A stretch of 64,000 nt of DNA from Simmondsia chinensis (GCA_018398585.1 JAGTTD010000024.1:5298071-5362070); one strand, 5' to 3'; shown: positions 44,657 to 56,525, numbered from the stretch's first letter. The notes: generated from the sequence alone by a model not told the origin. A program made the numbers and translations.

Positions 44657-47600
44657 TCCCCCCTCAACCGAAGCAGGAGGTAAGCAAATGCAAATGTTGG
44701 ATCTAAATAAAAGAAAAAGAGCACGCGGAAGATTCTTCGTGAAGATATCGGCAATTTGCTGTGAGGAAGGAATATGAAGGACTCGAACAAGACCCAATTG
44801 AACGCGGTCTCGAACAAAATGGATGTCAATCTCGATATGTTTAGTGCGAATATGCTGAACAGGGTTGGTAGACATGTACATGGCAGAAACATTGTCACAA
44901 TAAACCAAAGTAGCTCGTGGTAAAAGAATACTTAGCTCACTGAGGAGAGATCGGAGCCAGCAACATTCGGCCACGGCATTGGAAACTGCACGGTACTCGG
45001 CCTCGGCCCTTGAACGAGAGACGGTGGACTGACGCTTAGAGGACCATGAGATAATGTTGCTTCCGAAGAAAACACAAAAACCTGAAGTAGAACGGCGGGT
45101 GTCTGGGCAACCAGCCCAATCAGCATCCGAATAAGTCACAAGTTGGTCCAAACGTATCGGGGAGAGAGTCAAACCATGATCAATAGTACCCTTGATATAG
45201 CGAAGGATGCGCTTAACAACCATCCAATGCTATGATCGTGGAGCATGCATAAACAAACACACCTGCTGAACTGCATAGGAAATATTAGGTCGAGTAAAGG
45301 TAAGATATTGAAGGGCACCAACAATAGACCTGTATAAAGTGGGATCAGTCATAAGTTCACCGTCGTCTAAGGAAAGCTTGGACTTGGAATCTGTTGGTGT
45401 AGCAACAGGTTTGCAGGAGAGCATGTCGGCCCGGTCTAGGAGATCATGAGCATATTTAGATTGAGAGAGGAACAACCCTGAAGATAAGTGAGATGCCGAG
45501 AAAGTAATTGAGGCGTCCCAAGTCCGTCATGTCAAATTCAGATTGAAGAGAGCAGAGGAGAACATGGAGGACCACATGAGAAGAGGCCATGAGAAGGATA
45601 TCATCAACATAAACCAGTAAAATAGCCATATCATGCCCACGACGTAAGACAAATAAAGAAGAATCTGACGTACAGCTGCGAAAACCCAACCCTTGTGAAA
45701 AGGTAGCAAAACGAGTGTACCATGCACGAGGTGCCTGTTTGAGACCATGAAGAGACTTACGAAGCTTACAAGCATGATCAGGATACTAAGAACTGATGAA
45801 ACCCTGCGGTTGCTTCATGTAGACCTCTTCATTAAGTGTACCATTAAGAAAAGCATTTTTGACATCGAGCTGATGAATAGGCCAGTGACGAGAGGCGGCA
45901 ATAGTCAGAACAGCACGAACAGTAACAGGTTTAACAACGGGACTGAAAGTTTCACCGTAGTCAATGCCATATTGCTGTGTAAAACCCTGAGCAACCAACC
46001 GTGCTTTATAGCGTTCAATCTGACCTGTAGATGTTTGTTTAATACGGAAAACCCACTTGGAGCCAACAATGTTACCATGAGGGGATGGAGGAACAAGATC
46101 CCATGTGTTATTACGAATAAGGGCATTATATTCCTCAAGCATGACATGCTTCCAATTATCATCAGTAAGGGCCTGCTTATAAGAAAAAGGTACCTCGGGC
46201 AAAGAGCTGTGAGCAATCATAGAAGGCTTGAGAAGAGGCTTGACAATACTAGCACGAGCACGAGTCACCATAGGATGAATAGAGGAAGTAGGGGGCGGCA
46301 CAGCGGTGGCAGGTGACGGGGCCGCAGGGGACCCCGGTGGTGCAAGGGGAGGGGTGGCTGCTGGTGCGGGTGCCATTGCAGGAGATGGCGGGTGCGGTGG
46401 AGTGAGGCCCGGGAATGAGGAAAACGCAAGCGGGGAAGAGAAAATTTGTTGAAGCCGGGTCATCGTATTTTGAGAGAGAGTGCCCAATCGTGCAAATGGA
46501 AAATCTGCTTCATAAAAAACATGTCTCGAAATAATAACTTTATTAGTAGAAAGATCCAGGCATTTGTAACCCTTATGATTTGGTGGATAGCACAAGAAGA
46601 CACATAAAGTAGAGCGCGGAGCAAGTTTGTGAGAGGCAGTGGCACTCAGATTAGGATAGCAGGCACTACCAAAAACTCGAAGATGATCATAATTAACTTT
46701 CTGCTTATATAAACGTTGAAAGGGGATCTTTTTCTTAATAGAGGTAGATGGTAGGTGATTAATAGTATGAACTGCAACAAAAACTGCTTCAACCCAAAAT
46801 TCCAAAGGCATACAGGCTTGAAATAAAAGGGAACGCATCATGTTACCAATAGTACGATGCATGCGTTCAGCTTTCCCATTCTGTTGGGAGGTGTGAGGGT
46901 AGGAAACCCTACTAAGAATGCCCCTTTGCAGAAAAAGACCATTAAAGTCACGGTTGATATATTCAGTGCCATTATCACATTGAAAATTCTTGATTTCCAC
47001 GCCAAATTGATTCAACACAAGATTACGAAACTCAACAAATAGGTCAAAACCCTTAGATTTGGCACGCATAGGATAAATCCACACAAAATGAGAATAATCA
47101 TCCAATAATAGCAAATGATACTTAAAACCACTGAAACTGATAACAGGTGATGTCCATACATCAGAATGAACAATATCGAAAGGACGCGAAGTACTGCTTA
47201 CAGACGCTTTAAAGGGTAAACGACTATGCTTATCTAGTTGGCAAGCATGATACAAACTGGACTCAGAAGAACTCGAACAAGATATAAATTTTTGTTTAAC
47301 TAAAGTTGACAAGACTGGCTCCCCGGGGTGACCAAGTCTACGATGGCAGAGAGATTGTGTGTGTTTAGAAGCAACTAGGGAATCATGGGGGGAGGATGCC
47401 ACCGGCTGTCCTGGTTGACCAGGGCGACTGATTGAGTTTGGTTTGGGAACAGAGAAAAGAGGCCCCGAGCTAGCACAACGAATAATGAGGGACATCGTTT
47501 TAGCATTTTTAATGGAGAAACCACCCGAGTCAAATTCTAAAACGCAAGAATTATCTTTAAAGAATTGACGAACAGAGATTAAATTAGTGGAAAGACCAGG

Positions 47601-48152
47601 AACATAGAAAACGTTATGCAAATTGAAATGACCAACAGGTGTACTAAGAGAACCAGATCCAATCCCAGCAATCGATAAACAAGCGCCATTACCTACTAAT
47701 ATTTTATCATAGCCATGATAAGGACGAAGAGACGTTAGCAAACTAGGGTTATTAGTCATATGAGACGATGCACCACTATCCATTATCCAAAGAGAATCAA
47801 CTATAAGAGTAGAATGAGTAGTAAGAGATTGAAAAATAGTTTGAGGAGATGCAAATTCTGAAGAGAAATTAGATCCAGTAGCATAAGTATTAATTGCAGG
47901 ATGAAAAAGTGGTGGATATAACATATGCTCACCATAAATCGGAGCACCGAAGAAAGGTAGCCCAGGATGTGAAATAGAACCAATCATTGGGTTGAGCATA
48001 ATTACGCTAATACCGCAAGTCCTCTTCCGAATAATGCCGAAAATGCGAGAAGGAAGGATGTTTGGCAAAAGCCAATGAGAATCAGGTGAGAGAGAAAACC
48101 TTTGAAAGAAAAATCGAATGTCGCAGTAGATGCATAGGAATGAACCAGGCAA
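44651..48152 (-). pseudogene. Copia B pol: protease, integrase, RT, RNase H
   Basis: 48152-45786 is open for 788 codons. Protease SLWIMDSGASSHMTNN near residue 120-135. GAG-pre-integrase LCHRRLGHPGEPVLS near 265. Integrase core with IVHSDVW, DDYSHFVWIYP and CDNGTEY, then SYPHTSQQNGKAERMHRTIG with the catalytic Glu. A Pro/Ala-rich linker leads to the RT start ([49 protein letters not shown]). A TAG at about 45786 interrupts. The frame continues with the RT active site LLVYVDDILLMASS (45689-45456). A frameshift near 45475 and a TGA near 45229 follow. RNase H reads YSDADWAGCPDTRRSTSGFC at 45150-45090, with AEAEYRA and IADIFTKNLPRALF. Few lesions, in line with near-identical LTRs. Confidence 0.92.
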
Positions 48153-48199
48153 AACGATTCAAATGGAAATGGCCATCAATATACGCCTCCTTCTCTCAG

Positions 48200-48302
48200 T
48201 GAATTTTAGGAATTCAACATTCACCGGCTTATTTGAAAATCACAGCGACAAATTTCAAGAAATCAATATTCACCGGCTAAATTGAAAATCACAGCGAAGA
48301 AC
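48200..48302 (-). repeat. Tandem duplication in the copia B leader
   Basis: The block CGCTGTGATTTTCAA-(T/A)T-AGCCGGTGAAT-TTGA is present twice in direct order with a period of about 52 bp. A T run of about 21 (A on the minus strand) lies further upstream at 48411-48431. Confidence 0.7.
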
Positions 48303-48490
48303 AAGGTAGCGACGGAGGAGCGCCGGGAGGGAGGATAGGGGTGGTGGCGGCAAGCTCACGGGCTGAGGTTAGGGTTAGGGGTGGTGGCGGCGGGCTGTTC
48401 ACAGGCCCTTTTTTTTTTTTTTTTTTTTTTTGGAAAGAACGAAAATTGAAACGAAGGCTAGAGTTTGCCTTTACGAGAGGGCTCGAGAGA

Positions 48491-48502
48491 GCTCTGATAC
48501 CA
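48491..48502 (-). other. PBS of copia B
   Basis: TGGTATCAGAGC on the minus strand, directly adjoining the 5' LTR. Confidence 0.88.
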
Positions 48503-48641
48503 TGAAAGAATGAGAAGCACACTTAGAGCAGTGGCCCTCTCGTATATTTATAGAATAATGAATGGGCTATACAAGATATATAGAGCAGGCCCAATGGGCT
48601 CAATACATACAATATTAAGACCTATACAATATAGTCTAACA
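48503..48641 (-). repeat. 5' LTR of copia B
   Basis: 139 bp; differs from the 3' LTR at C/T within CTCT(C/T)GTAT and at A/T within TATAC(A/T)AG. Confidence 0.92.
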
Positions 48642-48646
48642 ATACC

Positions 48647-50187
48647 TATGAGGACTGAAGTCTTGAATCCTTTGAAAAGTTGAAAGAATTCAAGATTTAA
48701 ATTCGAATCAGTTAGGTAATTATATCAAGTCACTTTGATTAGATCGAAGTGGAGGTTTCAGAAGAATTCTTATTTTTTCTTATTACAAAGCATTGAAGAG
48801 AGGATCAATAATGTGTTATTAAATATGGTAAGATTCATATGATGAGTCAAGTTTACATATCAAAAGGTGCGCTATGTAAGATGTTTAGAAAGTGTTCTAA
48901 AAGTACAGCAGATGGCTTGTGTTAGATAGATTGATAGTATGAGATACTATGTCTATATAGATTGATACAACTTATCATGCAGATAATGTATTAGATATAT
49001 CATCAACTAGGTTATCGTCATGCAAAGTACATGAGAGCTTTGGTGTAGTAGGAGGATGGTCAGGGTCAGCTGACGGATTCATGTCTTTAGTCTTAAGAGT
49101 TAAGAATGATGATGAATCTGATCCTTTAGACTACAATCAAACTTTTAAATATAAATGCGGACCATTAAGTGGGGCAATAAAAGTTAAGTTAAAGTACTTG
49201 TATTTTAACTAAGTCTGGAACTTGTAGAGGTGTCGAAAAACGCTAAGTCCATTAGATTGGATCTCAATGGATCTACAAGTATAAAGAGTACATTGGACAA
49301 GAAGGTCAAGACCTTCAACGCTAGATTAATGGCAGTGGGTTAATGCTCTATTGGAAGGAATTGTCTTTGATGGAACCTTCGAGCCAAATGCTATGCTTAA
49401 GTCCATAAGCCTGCTCTTTTCCATTGTATCTCATTGCGATGACGTATGGGAATGGAAGTCAAGACGACATACTCTGAATGATTATTTTGAAAGGTTATGC
49501 ATATGGTGCAATTAGATAAGTTTGTTGCCAACAGTCAGGAGCATATAATATGCAAACTGAGCTAGTCTATTTGTATATTTTAATAAGTATCATGTTCATT
49601 GAATAGTAGATTGAATGGCAGTTGATCAAGTCCCATGGATTTGAGTCAATGGTTAGTGAACCGTTAGTGTACAAGTGACAAAACAAGAAAAGGCTTTCTA
49701 AGTGTTGTATATAGATAGCATTCTACTCATTAAGAATGGCATAGAATTGTTATGAGTTGTTAAGGTATAATTGTCCAGTCAGTTAAAAGATATAGACATA
49801 AGATGAGTTAACTGTGTTCTAAAGATCAAGCTTTTGCAAGATTCAAAGAAAGGATGTTGATTTTATCATGGGTCATTGGTTTTAAAAGGGAGTTTGGACG
49901 TTTGACATAAGAATTTCTTTGTATCCTTGTAGTGCGAGTCATTAGACAGTGAAGAGTAAAGCAATCTTGAATTGCTTAATTCCTCATGGAGGTCAGGCAC
50001 TTGACAACTAGGGAATTATTGAGTAGACTTGTTGACTCAGAGGATTCCTAATAGATAAAACATGCGAGAGAAAGAATGAGACAATGACAGATTAATATTG
50101 GTTCAAGTTTATAGTCAAAGAGTTGACAGATCCCTAGGGAAAAGTCATGCAATGCAGATTATTTAGGTTTAAGGGCAAGTGGGATTT
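48647..50187 (+). pseudogene. Decayed RT/RNase H remnant of the large copia
   Basis: Short + strand pieces occur in copia RT order: KVKTFNARLMAVG (about 49290-49340), MLKSISLLFS (about 49400), HMVQLDKFVANSQEHIICKL (about 49500-49560), IKSHGFESMVSEPLVYK (about 49625-49680), FLVLYIDSILLIKNGI (about 49700-49750). The YxDD site reads YIDS. Every block is separated by stops or shifts. Confidence 0.7.
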
Positions 50188-53100
50188 TGTTGGAATAGGC
50201 GTCCTAGAAAAACCTAATTAGTTAGTTCTAAATATCAAATAAATGAAATTATTTAATTTATTTATTGTCTGATTATTTTTTACGAGTCAAACATACGTGA
50301 TTATTTTTTTAAAATGTTCCATTAGATGGACATTGTCCGAGATGACGTGTCAGGTTTGGTTTAAGTGGTTAATAAGATTGAATCACATAAAGACTTAGAT
50401 CAAACTAGTGACATGTTTTCAAAGTATGCTCGTAGTCGGTCATAAGTTTGGACAACTTGTCTGATAGGACTATAATATGATACTTTTGATGACTTATCTT
50501 GGTCATGTAGATAGGGATCCAAGAGTATTGTGTTGGTGTTTTAATGAAGATTGGAGATACTGAACAGGGCCACCTAAATTAGTTATTCCTTTACTGCTAT
50601 CAGAAATAAGTAATTATGTTAAATGGTAACTCTAAATTCGAGGAAATAGTCCAAACACGTGCATGAAATATTAAGTACTTTGATGACCAGAATGATGAGG
50701 TTAAAACTAAATAACCAAGATCTTACATCGTTGGACAATTGTATGAAGAGTGGTGGGAACGAATGTTTTACTAGAAATTTACAATATAAGATGTCCTCTT
50801 AGTTGATTCACAAATGCATGAATAGATTTTATAATATTTGGCCAGAGTATTTCATATGTTTAACATCTGAAATTAATACGGAAATTGTTTCTGTATTATG
50901 AATTTTTCGAGAAGGGCAAGTCAAAAATTATGGTGATAGAGGTGAAAAAAATAACGATAGTAGTTAAGGTTGTTTTTGCTCACAGACATCTATTAGAGGA
51001 TTAATTGTTGCAATAAAATTACTTAAAATTTTTTTGAGTGAATGTATTTAATTCTAGAGTGCAGTAACACTTATTTAGTGGAATTAAGTTTTATTAAATG
51101 GTAATCAATTATTATCATGAGATGGTAATTATATTTGATCCATTTGGAGCTAGAATTAAATTGTCCCTGAGGTCCCTCCGCAAACCTCAACTTAAGCACT
51201 GTTTTGAAAATATTTAAAATTAAATTCATGGGATGAATTATTTATTTAATAAATAAACAAATTTGTATCCTAAACAAATATTCATGAGATTAATATTTAA
51301 TACGATAAATTATATTGTTATTTAAACAACCAAAACAAAATAAAAAAAATTGAAAATATAAATTCAAGTGGGCCCCAAGCAAGGCCCAATAGGGTTCGGG
51401 TCATCTTTGACTTCGACCATGCTCCAGTCAGATTGGGTCAGGGTCAAGTTATTTCCGGTCTGGGTCAACTCAATTTCAGGTCAGCTTGGGTATGGGTCCA
51501 TTTTGGGTCGGGTTAAACAGGTCTCAGGTAATTATAGGTTAACCCATCAGGTTGTCTATTTTTGCTTAATATGTATATTTTATGAATTATAATTGTATTT
51601 GTATTTTTCTTTTTTTAAATATTTTTTTCTTTATTTCTACTCTATTATAAGATATAATATTGATTATTTTTTTTGTTTTTCATTCACTACCATCACTTCA
51701 GTGTAAGTGGAGAATATAGATATCATGTAAGTTGTGTACATTTAATCTTTTTAGTAGTGGATAGCATCCATATTCTTCCGAACATTTTTCCTTCATTATG
51801 TTTGTCTTTTTCAATCTCAATTTAAATAAGCGTGAACCTTGTGCAAGTTCATAAAATGAAATAATTTTCTTCAACCAGATAAACTAAAAAATGTAATTTT
51901 GATTGAAAATATTTATAAAAAACTGACACTTTCCTTTGTTTTGGGGGAAAAAACATCTTTCACAAAATTCTAAGATTATATGTCTCGTTTTTTTAATTTC
52001 AACTTAATTAGACATTAACTCCATGTAAATTTTTTTCAAAAAAAAAAAAAAATCCATGTAAATTCATGTAATAAAATAATTTTTTTTAACCAGAGAAACT
52101 TAAAAAAAAAATGAAATTTTGATTGAAAATATTTATGAAAAGTATTTTATATAAAGAATTATTTTTATAAATATGGATAGCATAACAAGTGATAAATTGT
52201 GTTTGCACAATTACCTGCCAAGGAATGGGAAACCACCCATGTCTCCCCACTCTCTCTTCTAACAAAATAATGGGTTTAGTGTAGTTATTATAATTTTTTT
52301 CTTTTTTTTTTTCTAAAGTTTTTTAGCCCCACTATATTTTTCTTTTTAGTTAAAATCCTTGTAATGTTTGGAATTTTTGTTTTGAGTTTTGAAAAATTTG
52401 GGAGATGAGACAACTTGTACTTAAATAAATTAAATTAAATTAAATATAAAGATAATTTTTTGAACCAAACATAGCTTTACTAATCTGTATTGTGTCAAAA
52501 TAATAACTTTAATTAATTCAGATCAAAACAATAACTCTTTAATCGTAATTATCCATAGTAATAATAATAATTTTCAAGTTTAAAGGCCTTAGGGTTAATT
52601 CGGGTCACAGGCCAGGTTGGGTTTTTGCTCGGGTTTAGAAGGGTCTCTGTCTACTTTGGTATGGGTCATTTTGGGGTTACATTGGGTCAACGGTGGGTCG
52701 GGTTACATTGGGTCATCGGTGGGTCGGGTTGGGTTAATATTTTTATCGGGTCTTTTCAGGTTGGATCAAGACTGGTCGGGTGATTCTCAGGTCGGGTCAT
52801 TCTAGGATTGGGTTGAGTTGTTTATATTGGATCTTTGGGTCAAATCAAGTCCAGTCATTGATTTTTCATGTCGGTTTTACGGGTCGGGTTGTCTTTTCCC
52901 CACACACACACACACACATATATAGATCCGGGTCAAATCCGGTCGAGCCATTGATTTTTCATGTCGGTTTTACGGGTCGGGTTGTCTTTGCCCCACCCAC
53001 CCACCCACCGACACACATATATATGTATATATGTTATTAGCGGTGTTTTTTTTTTTATTTATTTTATGTTTTTGTTTTTATCGTGTAAATTATCAATTTT

Positions 53101-53626
53101 AGGTTTTAGAACCTAGTTTTCTCCCATAATAAAAAATCTAAAATTATTTTAGGGTTTTTTCTAAATTAATGTTTAGTGTAATGTTTCTGAAAAATTATTT
53201 TTTGGAAAGATTAAAAGGAAAAATTTTTGTTTTGAACTTTTTTTTAAATTAAATATCTTGGGAGCCCACACTCTGGTGTGAATGGAAGTTATTGCGTAGA
53301 AGATATCGAGGTGTCAAGAAGTATCTTCTTCCAATTTCAGATCTACAAATTTCGAGTTTAGATTTGCGCTTCAAGTATGTCTAAATCAAGTATTTAATAT
53401 TTAATTTGGTTTTCCTTTATTTCGTTTATTCTACATATTATATTTGTACTTGTTTTATTCGATGTTTTGATTGTTATATTATGAGCTTATTAGAGTAAAA
53501 TCTATGTCTAATTAAATAGTTTAATTAGGCCAGGGCATTAAATTTAAACTTGAGAGTTTTAAATTGGTTTTCCGTTGCGCTCGCTCTAGTCGCCTAGGGA
53601 AAAATTTTTGAAATACGTTCCCAACA
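50188..53626 (+). repeat. LTR 2 (3' LTR) of the large copia
   Basis: 3439 bp, TGTTGGAATAGGCG ... CGTTCCCAACA. It contains an extra segment of about 1.6 kb (about 51390-53020) not present in LTR 1. The segment is bounded by G-rich words TGGGTCGGGTT (51400-51540 and 52590-52990). Confidence 0.85.
52590..53020 (+). repeat. Degenerate GGGTCGGGTT repeat with a tandem duplication
   Basis: Many imperfect copies of GGGTCGGGTT. A block CATTGATTTTTCATGTCGG then TTTTACGGGTCGGGTTGTCTTT occurs twice (about 52856-52903 and 52950-52997), followed by (CA)n and (CCCA)n tracts respectively. Confidence 0.8.
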
Positions 53627-54742
53627 TCAACATGGCTAATATGTTACTATCCGCAACTAATGGTAGCAATTCGCATGATATATCCTTTTGAGGATCTTTG
53701 CAGTAATAGTGACAAGATTCTTGATTATTATACCCTAACTTCCTTGCAGATGACCACAACTCAGTATTGACATAATGTCTTCATTAACTCTAGGAAAGTG
53801 ATGGGTTTACCATCATAATGTAGCACAATGGCGTGTTCCTTTACCAACATCTGATAAAAAACTATATCTATTCATGGTTTAGTATATTAAATAACAAATA
53901 TGAGGGCATCAACAACAAAAGAAGGGGGTTACTGACACACATATGTCTGCTTTGTACTTTATGGATCTCATTTGAGAATTATTAAAGAACTACACAAAAA
54001 TCTATAGAAAATGTAATGCTAGTTAATTTTATATTTTTCTAATCAAGCATAAAAAATTATTGGTTTTACAAGCACCATCATGTGGGAACTCAACTTTCTT
54101 AATCTTTATGCTTGTTTTGTGGGCTTTCACTCTTTTTTGCATTTGAAAGTGAACAAAAATTCAATCAACTAAAACCTGTAAACATATAAGTACCAAAAAG
54201 AACCATAAGAGTAAGGAAGAAGATACAAAACCTAATAAAAATCACAACTAACTAATCCATCAACGAATTAACTATCCAATCATTAGATTTGTGCAAAATA
54301 TTAAAAAAATATATTTCTGTGAAAACCTAACCTCAAATTCGTGTAGAAAAATTGCGAATCTTGTACCTTATAATGTTGGAAGACTTTGATTGATGCTTCT
54401 TTGTTTCTTTACATCAAAGCTATTATGTGATTTAAGCCCAATTTTGGTTTTTTATTTTTATTTATTTATTTATTTTTTTGTGTAGAAGAAATGAGGGGAG
54501 GAAGAAGGTGGGGTTGGGCTTTTTGATAGGTTGGGGCGGAGGCGGAAGGGGGGATTTTTTAATTAATTATTGTTAATTAGTGCATTTATGTTTTCTATAT
54601 TTTTATATTTTTCAAATAATTATTTTTTTAACACAATTATAAAAGTATGGGGTTTTTGAAATGTTAGGGGGTAAATTATTTCCTTTTTTTGTGGGGTTTT
54701 TTTTTTTAAAACAATAGTGAGGAAGTTTTCTGTAATTTACCC
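53627..54742 (-). mobile_element. MULE 3, left part with transposase N-terminus
   Basis: The minus strand starts at ATG 53850 with MLVKEHAIVLHYDGKPITFL, then ELMKTLCQY and a stop. Further pieces NQESCHYYCKDPQKD-like and SCELLPLVADSNILAM-like fragments occur in shifted frames down to the copia insertion at 53627. The same element resumes at 33039. 53851-54742 is 5' noncoding DNA ending in the candidate terminal repeat. Confidence 0.55.
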
Positions 54743-54786
54743 AAATTTTAAATATACATAGCAAAATATAATATAAGATAAATATC

Positions 54787-55013
54787 AAGGAAACCTCTCA
54801 AACTATTGTTGAATATTAATGTGACCTTTAACTTTTAATTTTATCAAATACACTTTCCGAACTATTAGTCAAAATCGATGTGACCCTCTAACTTCTAATT
54901 TTATCAAAGACAACTCGAACTATTAACTAAAATCAATTTTAACCCCCCAACTTTTAATTCCATTCAATTGACCCCTCAAACTATTAATCAAAATCAATTT
55001 TACTCCAATTTTT
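54787..55013. repeat. Degenerate tandem repeat, unit about 60 bp
   Basis: Four imperfect units of CTCAAACTATTAATCAAAATC-AATTTTACCCCCAACTTTTAATT. Confidence 0.6.
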
Positions 55014-55251
55014 AACTTTTTAAAAAGATTTAGAAAAATTTATTTAAATATCTAATTTGTATACAATATCATCATAAAAAACTATTAAATTATAAAAAAT
55101 AATATAAAATTATTTATTATTTCACAAAATAATTATTTTTGTTATATATTAAATATATTTTTTAATATTTAAAATTTGACTAAGGAAAAGAATTTGAATC
55201 GCCATCCCCGTGTGGAGCATCGAGTCTTAGAAAATACAACGTTATTTAAGC
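55014..55251. other. AT-rich spacer, nothing recognised
   Basis: Low-complexity AT sequence with a short GC-containing patch near 55195-55230. Confidence 0.4.
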
Positions 55252-55611
55252 GAAAGGTTCTTGTACTTTATCTATTGTGTCAATTTAATCCTTATATTTT
55301 TAATTGTGTCAATTTAATCCCTATACTGTTTATTTTCTATCAATTCAATCCCTAAAGTAAAATTAGCATCGAGTTGGTGACATAATTTTAATGATCGGGT
55401 GACAGATGAGTTTAAATTGATTTAGCGGAAGGATTTTTATCAGGTCATTTGTATTTTACATAACTAAATGGTTAAAACTTGCTTCATTAATTAAACTTTA
55501 GTTTTCCATTATTGGACTAAATAGACACAATTTGGATCATACAAGGACTAAATTGACACGATTAAAAGTTCAAGGACTAAATTGACACAATAGTCAAATA
55601 CATGATGCTTT
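55252..55611. mobile_element. MITE with long terminal inverted repeats
   Basis: 360 bp. The left end GAAAGGTTCTTGTACTTTAT then CTATTGTGTCAATTTAATCC is matched as reverse complement by the right end (GAAAGCATCATGTATTTGACTATTGTGTCAATTTAGTCC). The repeats extend for about 70 bases with a second TTGTGTCAATTTA block. No ORF. The class is uncertain, perhaps Mutator-related. Confidence 0.75.
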
Positions 55612-55804
55612 CATATAAATAGCGCAAAAGTATATTATAAAATTTTAATTATTAAAAAATATATTTAATTGTTAAAAATTTCTTCTTGAGTAAATTTTAA
55701 CTATTAAAAATATATTTAATTTAATATATATAATAAAAATAATTAGATTATAAAAATAATTTTTACTATAATATTGGGTATATAAACTAGACAATCTGCT
55801 AAAG
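55612..55804. other. AT-rich spacer
   Basis: No feature seen beyond low-complexity AT sequence. Confidence 0.4.
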
Positions 55805-56525
55805 TTGGGACTTAATCTGACTTCTTTAATGTTGTCCCTTTCAGGTTACACCACCAAGAGTCACTCCTCCTCATATTTTAGAGAGGATTGCATTTCCTAT
55901 AGAGAAATGAGGGGCAAGTGGGAGATAGGCCTTTCAGCAGCTAAACTAATTGTCGCCAAGATTTCAGAGATTGAGGAAAATGGCACCTCTTCTTGTCCTT
56001 TCCCTAATAGAGAATGCCACCTATCAAGAAGCTATTTCCTTGGGGAACGCCTTGAAAGAAGATCCCAAGGAGGCCCCGTACCATTGCTAGAGAGCTTGAG
56101 GTGCTGGAGAAGGCGTTCATTAGATTCAACTAAGAGGTCCCATCACTCTTTCAAAAGAAGAGGCATTGCCAAGATGCCATTAGGGATCTAGGGCGCTTAG
56201 CTGACTTAGGAGGCCTACAACTTCTCTTTAAGGAACTCCAAGCAGCAAGGGAAGTCAAGAGTTAGCAAGCTCTTGGCATTAGAGGCTTAAAGGGTCATCA
56301 CCTGGAGAAAACATTAAGTCAACTTAGGGGACAACTTTCATCTTTCAAGAAATAGCATGCTTCTTAAGGCTCCAAACTTGGAGAGCTTACAAATGCTCAG
56401 AATCAATCAGGTTCTTTAAGAAGGAGCCCTTTCCATGGACCAGCAGTTGAATGAAGCCACTAGTCAACTATCATCAATAGAGGAATCCTTAGTCAAAATT
56501 AGGACTCAACTCTTCTGATATTTGT
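55805..56525 (+). pseudogene. Coiled-coil-type pseudogene fragment, unknown family
   Basis: The sequence has coding character (higher GC, heptad-like Leu/Glu/Lys patterns) but is broken by stops and shifts. Readable + strand pieces include VTPPRVTPPHILERIAFPIE, ELEVLEKAFIRFN, DAIRDLGRLADLGGLQLLF followed by KELQAAREVKS, and DQQLNEATSQLSSIEESLVK followed by IRTQLF. A stop after the last Phe and an AATGAAATA-type signal (about 56590) suggest a genuine 3' end. The pattern resembles the helical C-terminal tails of plant-mobile-domain or transposon-associated proteins, but I cannot name it with confidence. Confidence 0.45.

Larger units (their letters stand above)
44518..48641 (-). mobile_element. 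Nested copia B, short LTRs, gag-less, young
   Basis: 4124 bp with exact target duplication ATACC (44513-44517 and 48642-48646). The two 139-bp LTRs differ at two positions by eye, so this is the youngest dated insertion here. PBS TGGTATCAGAGC touches the 5' LTR and the polypurine GAGGGGGGAT touches the 3' LTR. The pol frame begins only about 350 bases after the PBS. The capsid and CCHC knuckle are missing. Very short LTRs suggest the Ale/Retrofit-like branch (inference). Confidence 0.9.
33040..53626 (+). mobile_element. Large Ty1/copia element with long LTRs and nested insertions
   Basis: Target duplication TCAAC at 33035-33039 and 53627-53631. LTR 1 spans 33040-40378 (including two insertions) and LTR 2 spans 50188-53626. 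PBS TGGTATCGGAGC lies at 40381-40392, and the polypurine-like AAGGGCAAGTGGGATTT precedes LTR 2. Internal coding DNA is very decayed; only RT-like pieces are readable on the + strand at 48800-49900. Four other elements are nested inside, making this the oldest retroelement here after MULE 3. Long LTRs suggest the Angela/TAR-like branch of copia (inference). Confidence 0.85.

Noticed and set aside
40377..50190. A LARD (non-coding large retrotransposon derivative)
   Set aside because: Recognisable copia RT blocks (HMVQLDKFVANSQEHIICKL, IKSHGFESMVSEPLVYK) remain on the + strand, so it is a decayed coding copia and not a non-coding derivative.
51368..53040. Plus-strand ORFs with Gly/Ser/Val-rich repeats
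   Set aside because: They are translations of the degenerate GGGTCGGGTT repeat inside LTR 2 and not proteins.
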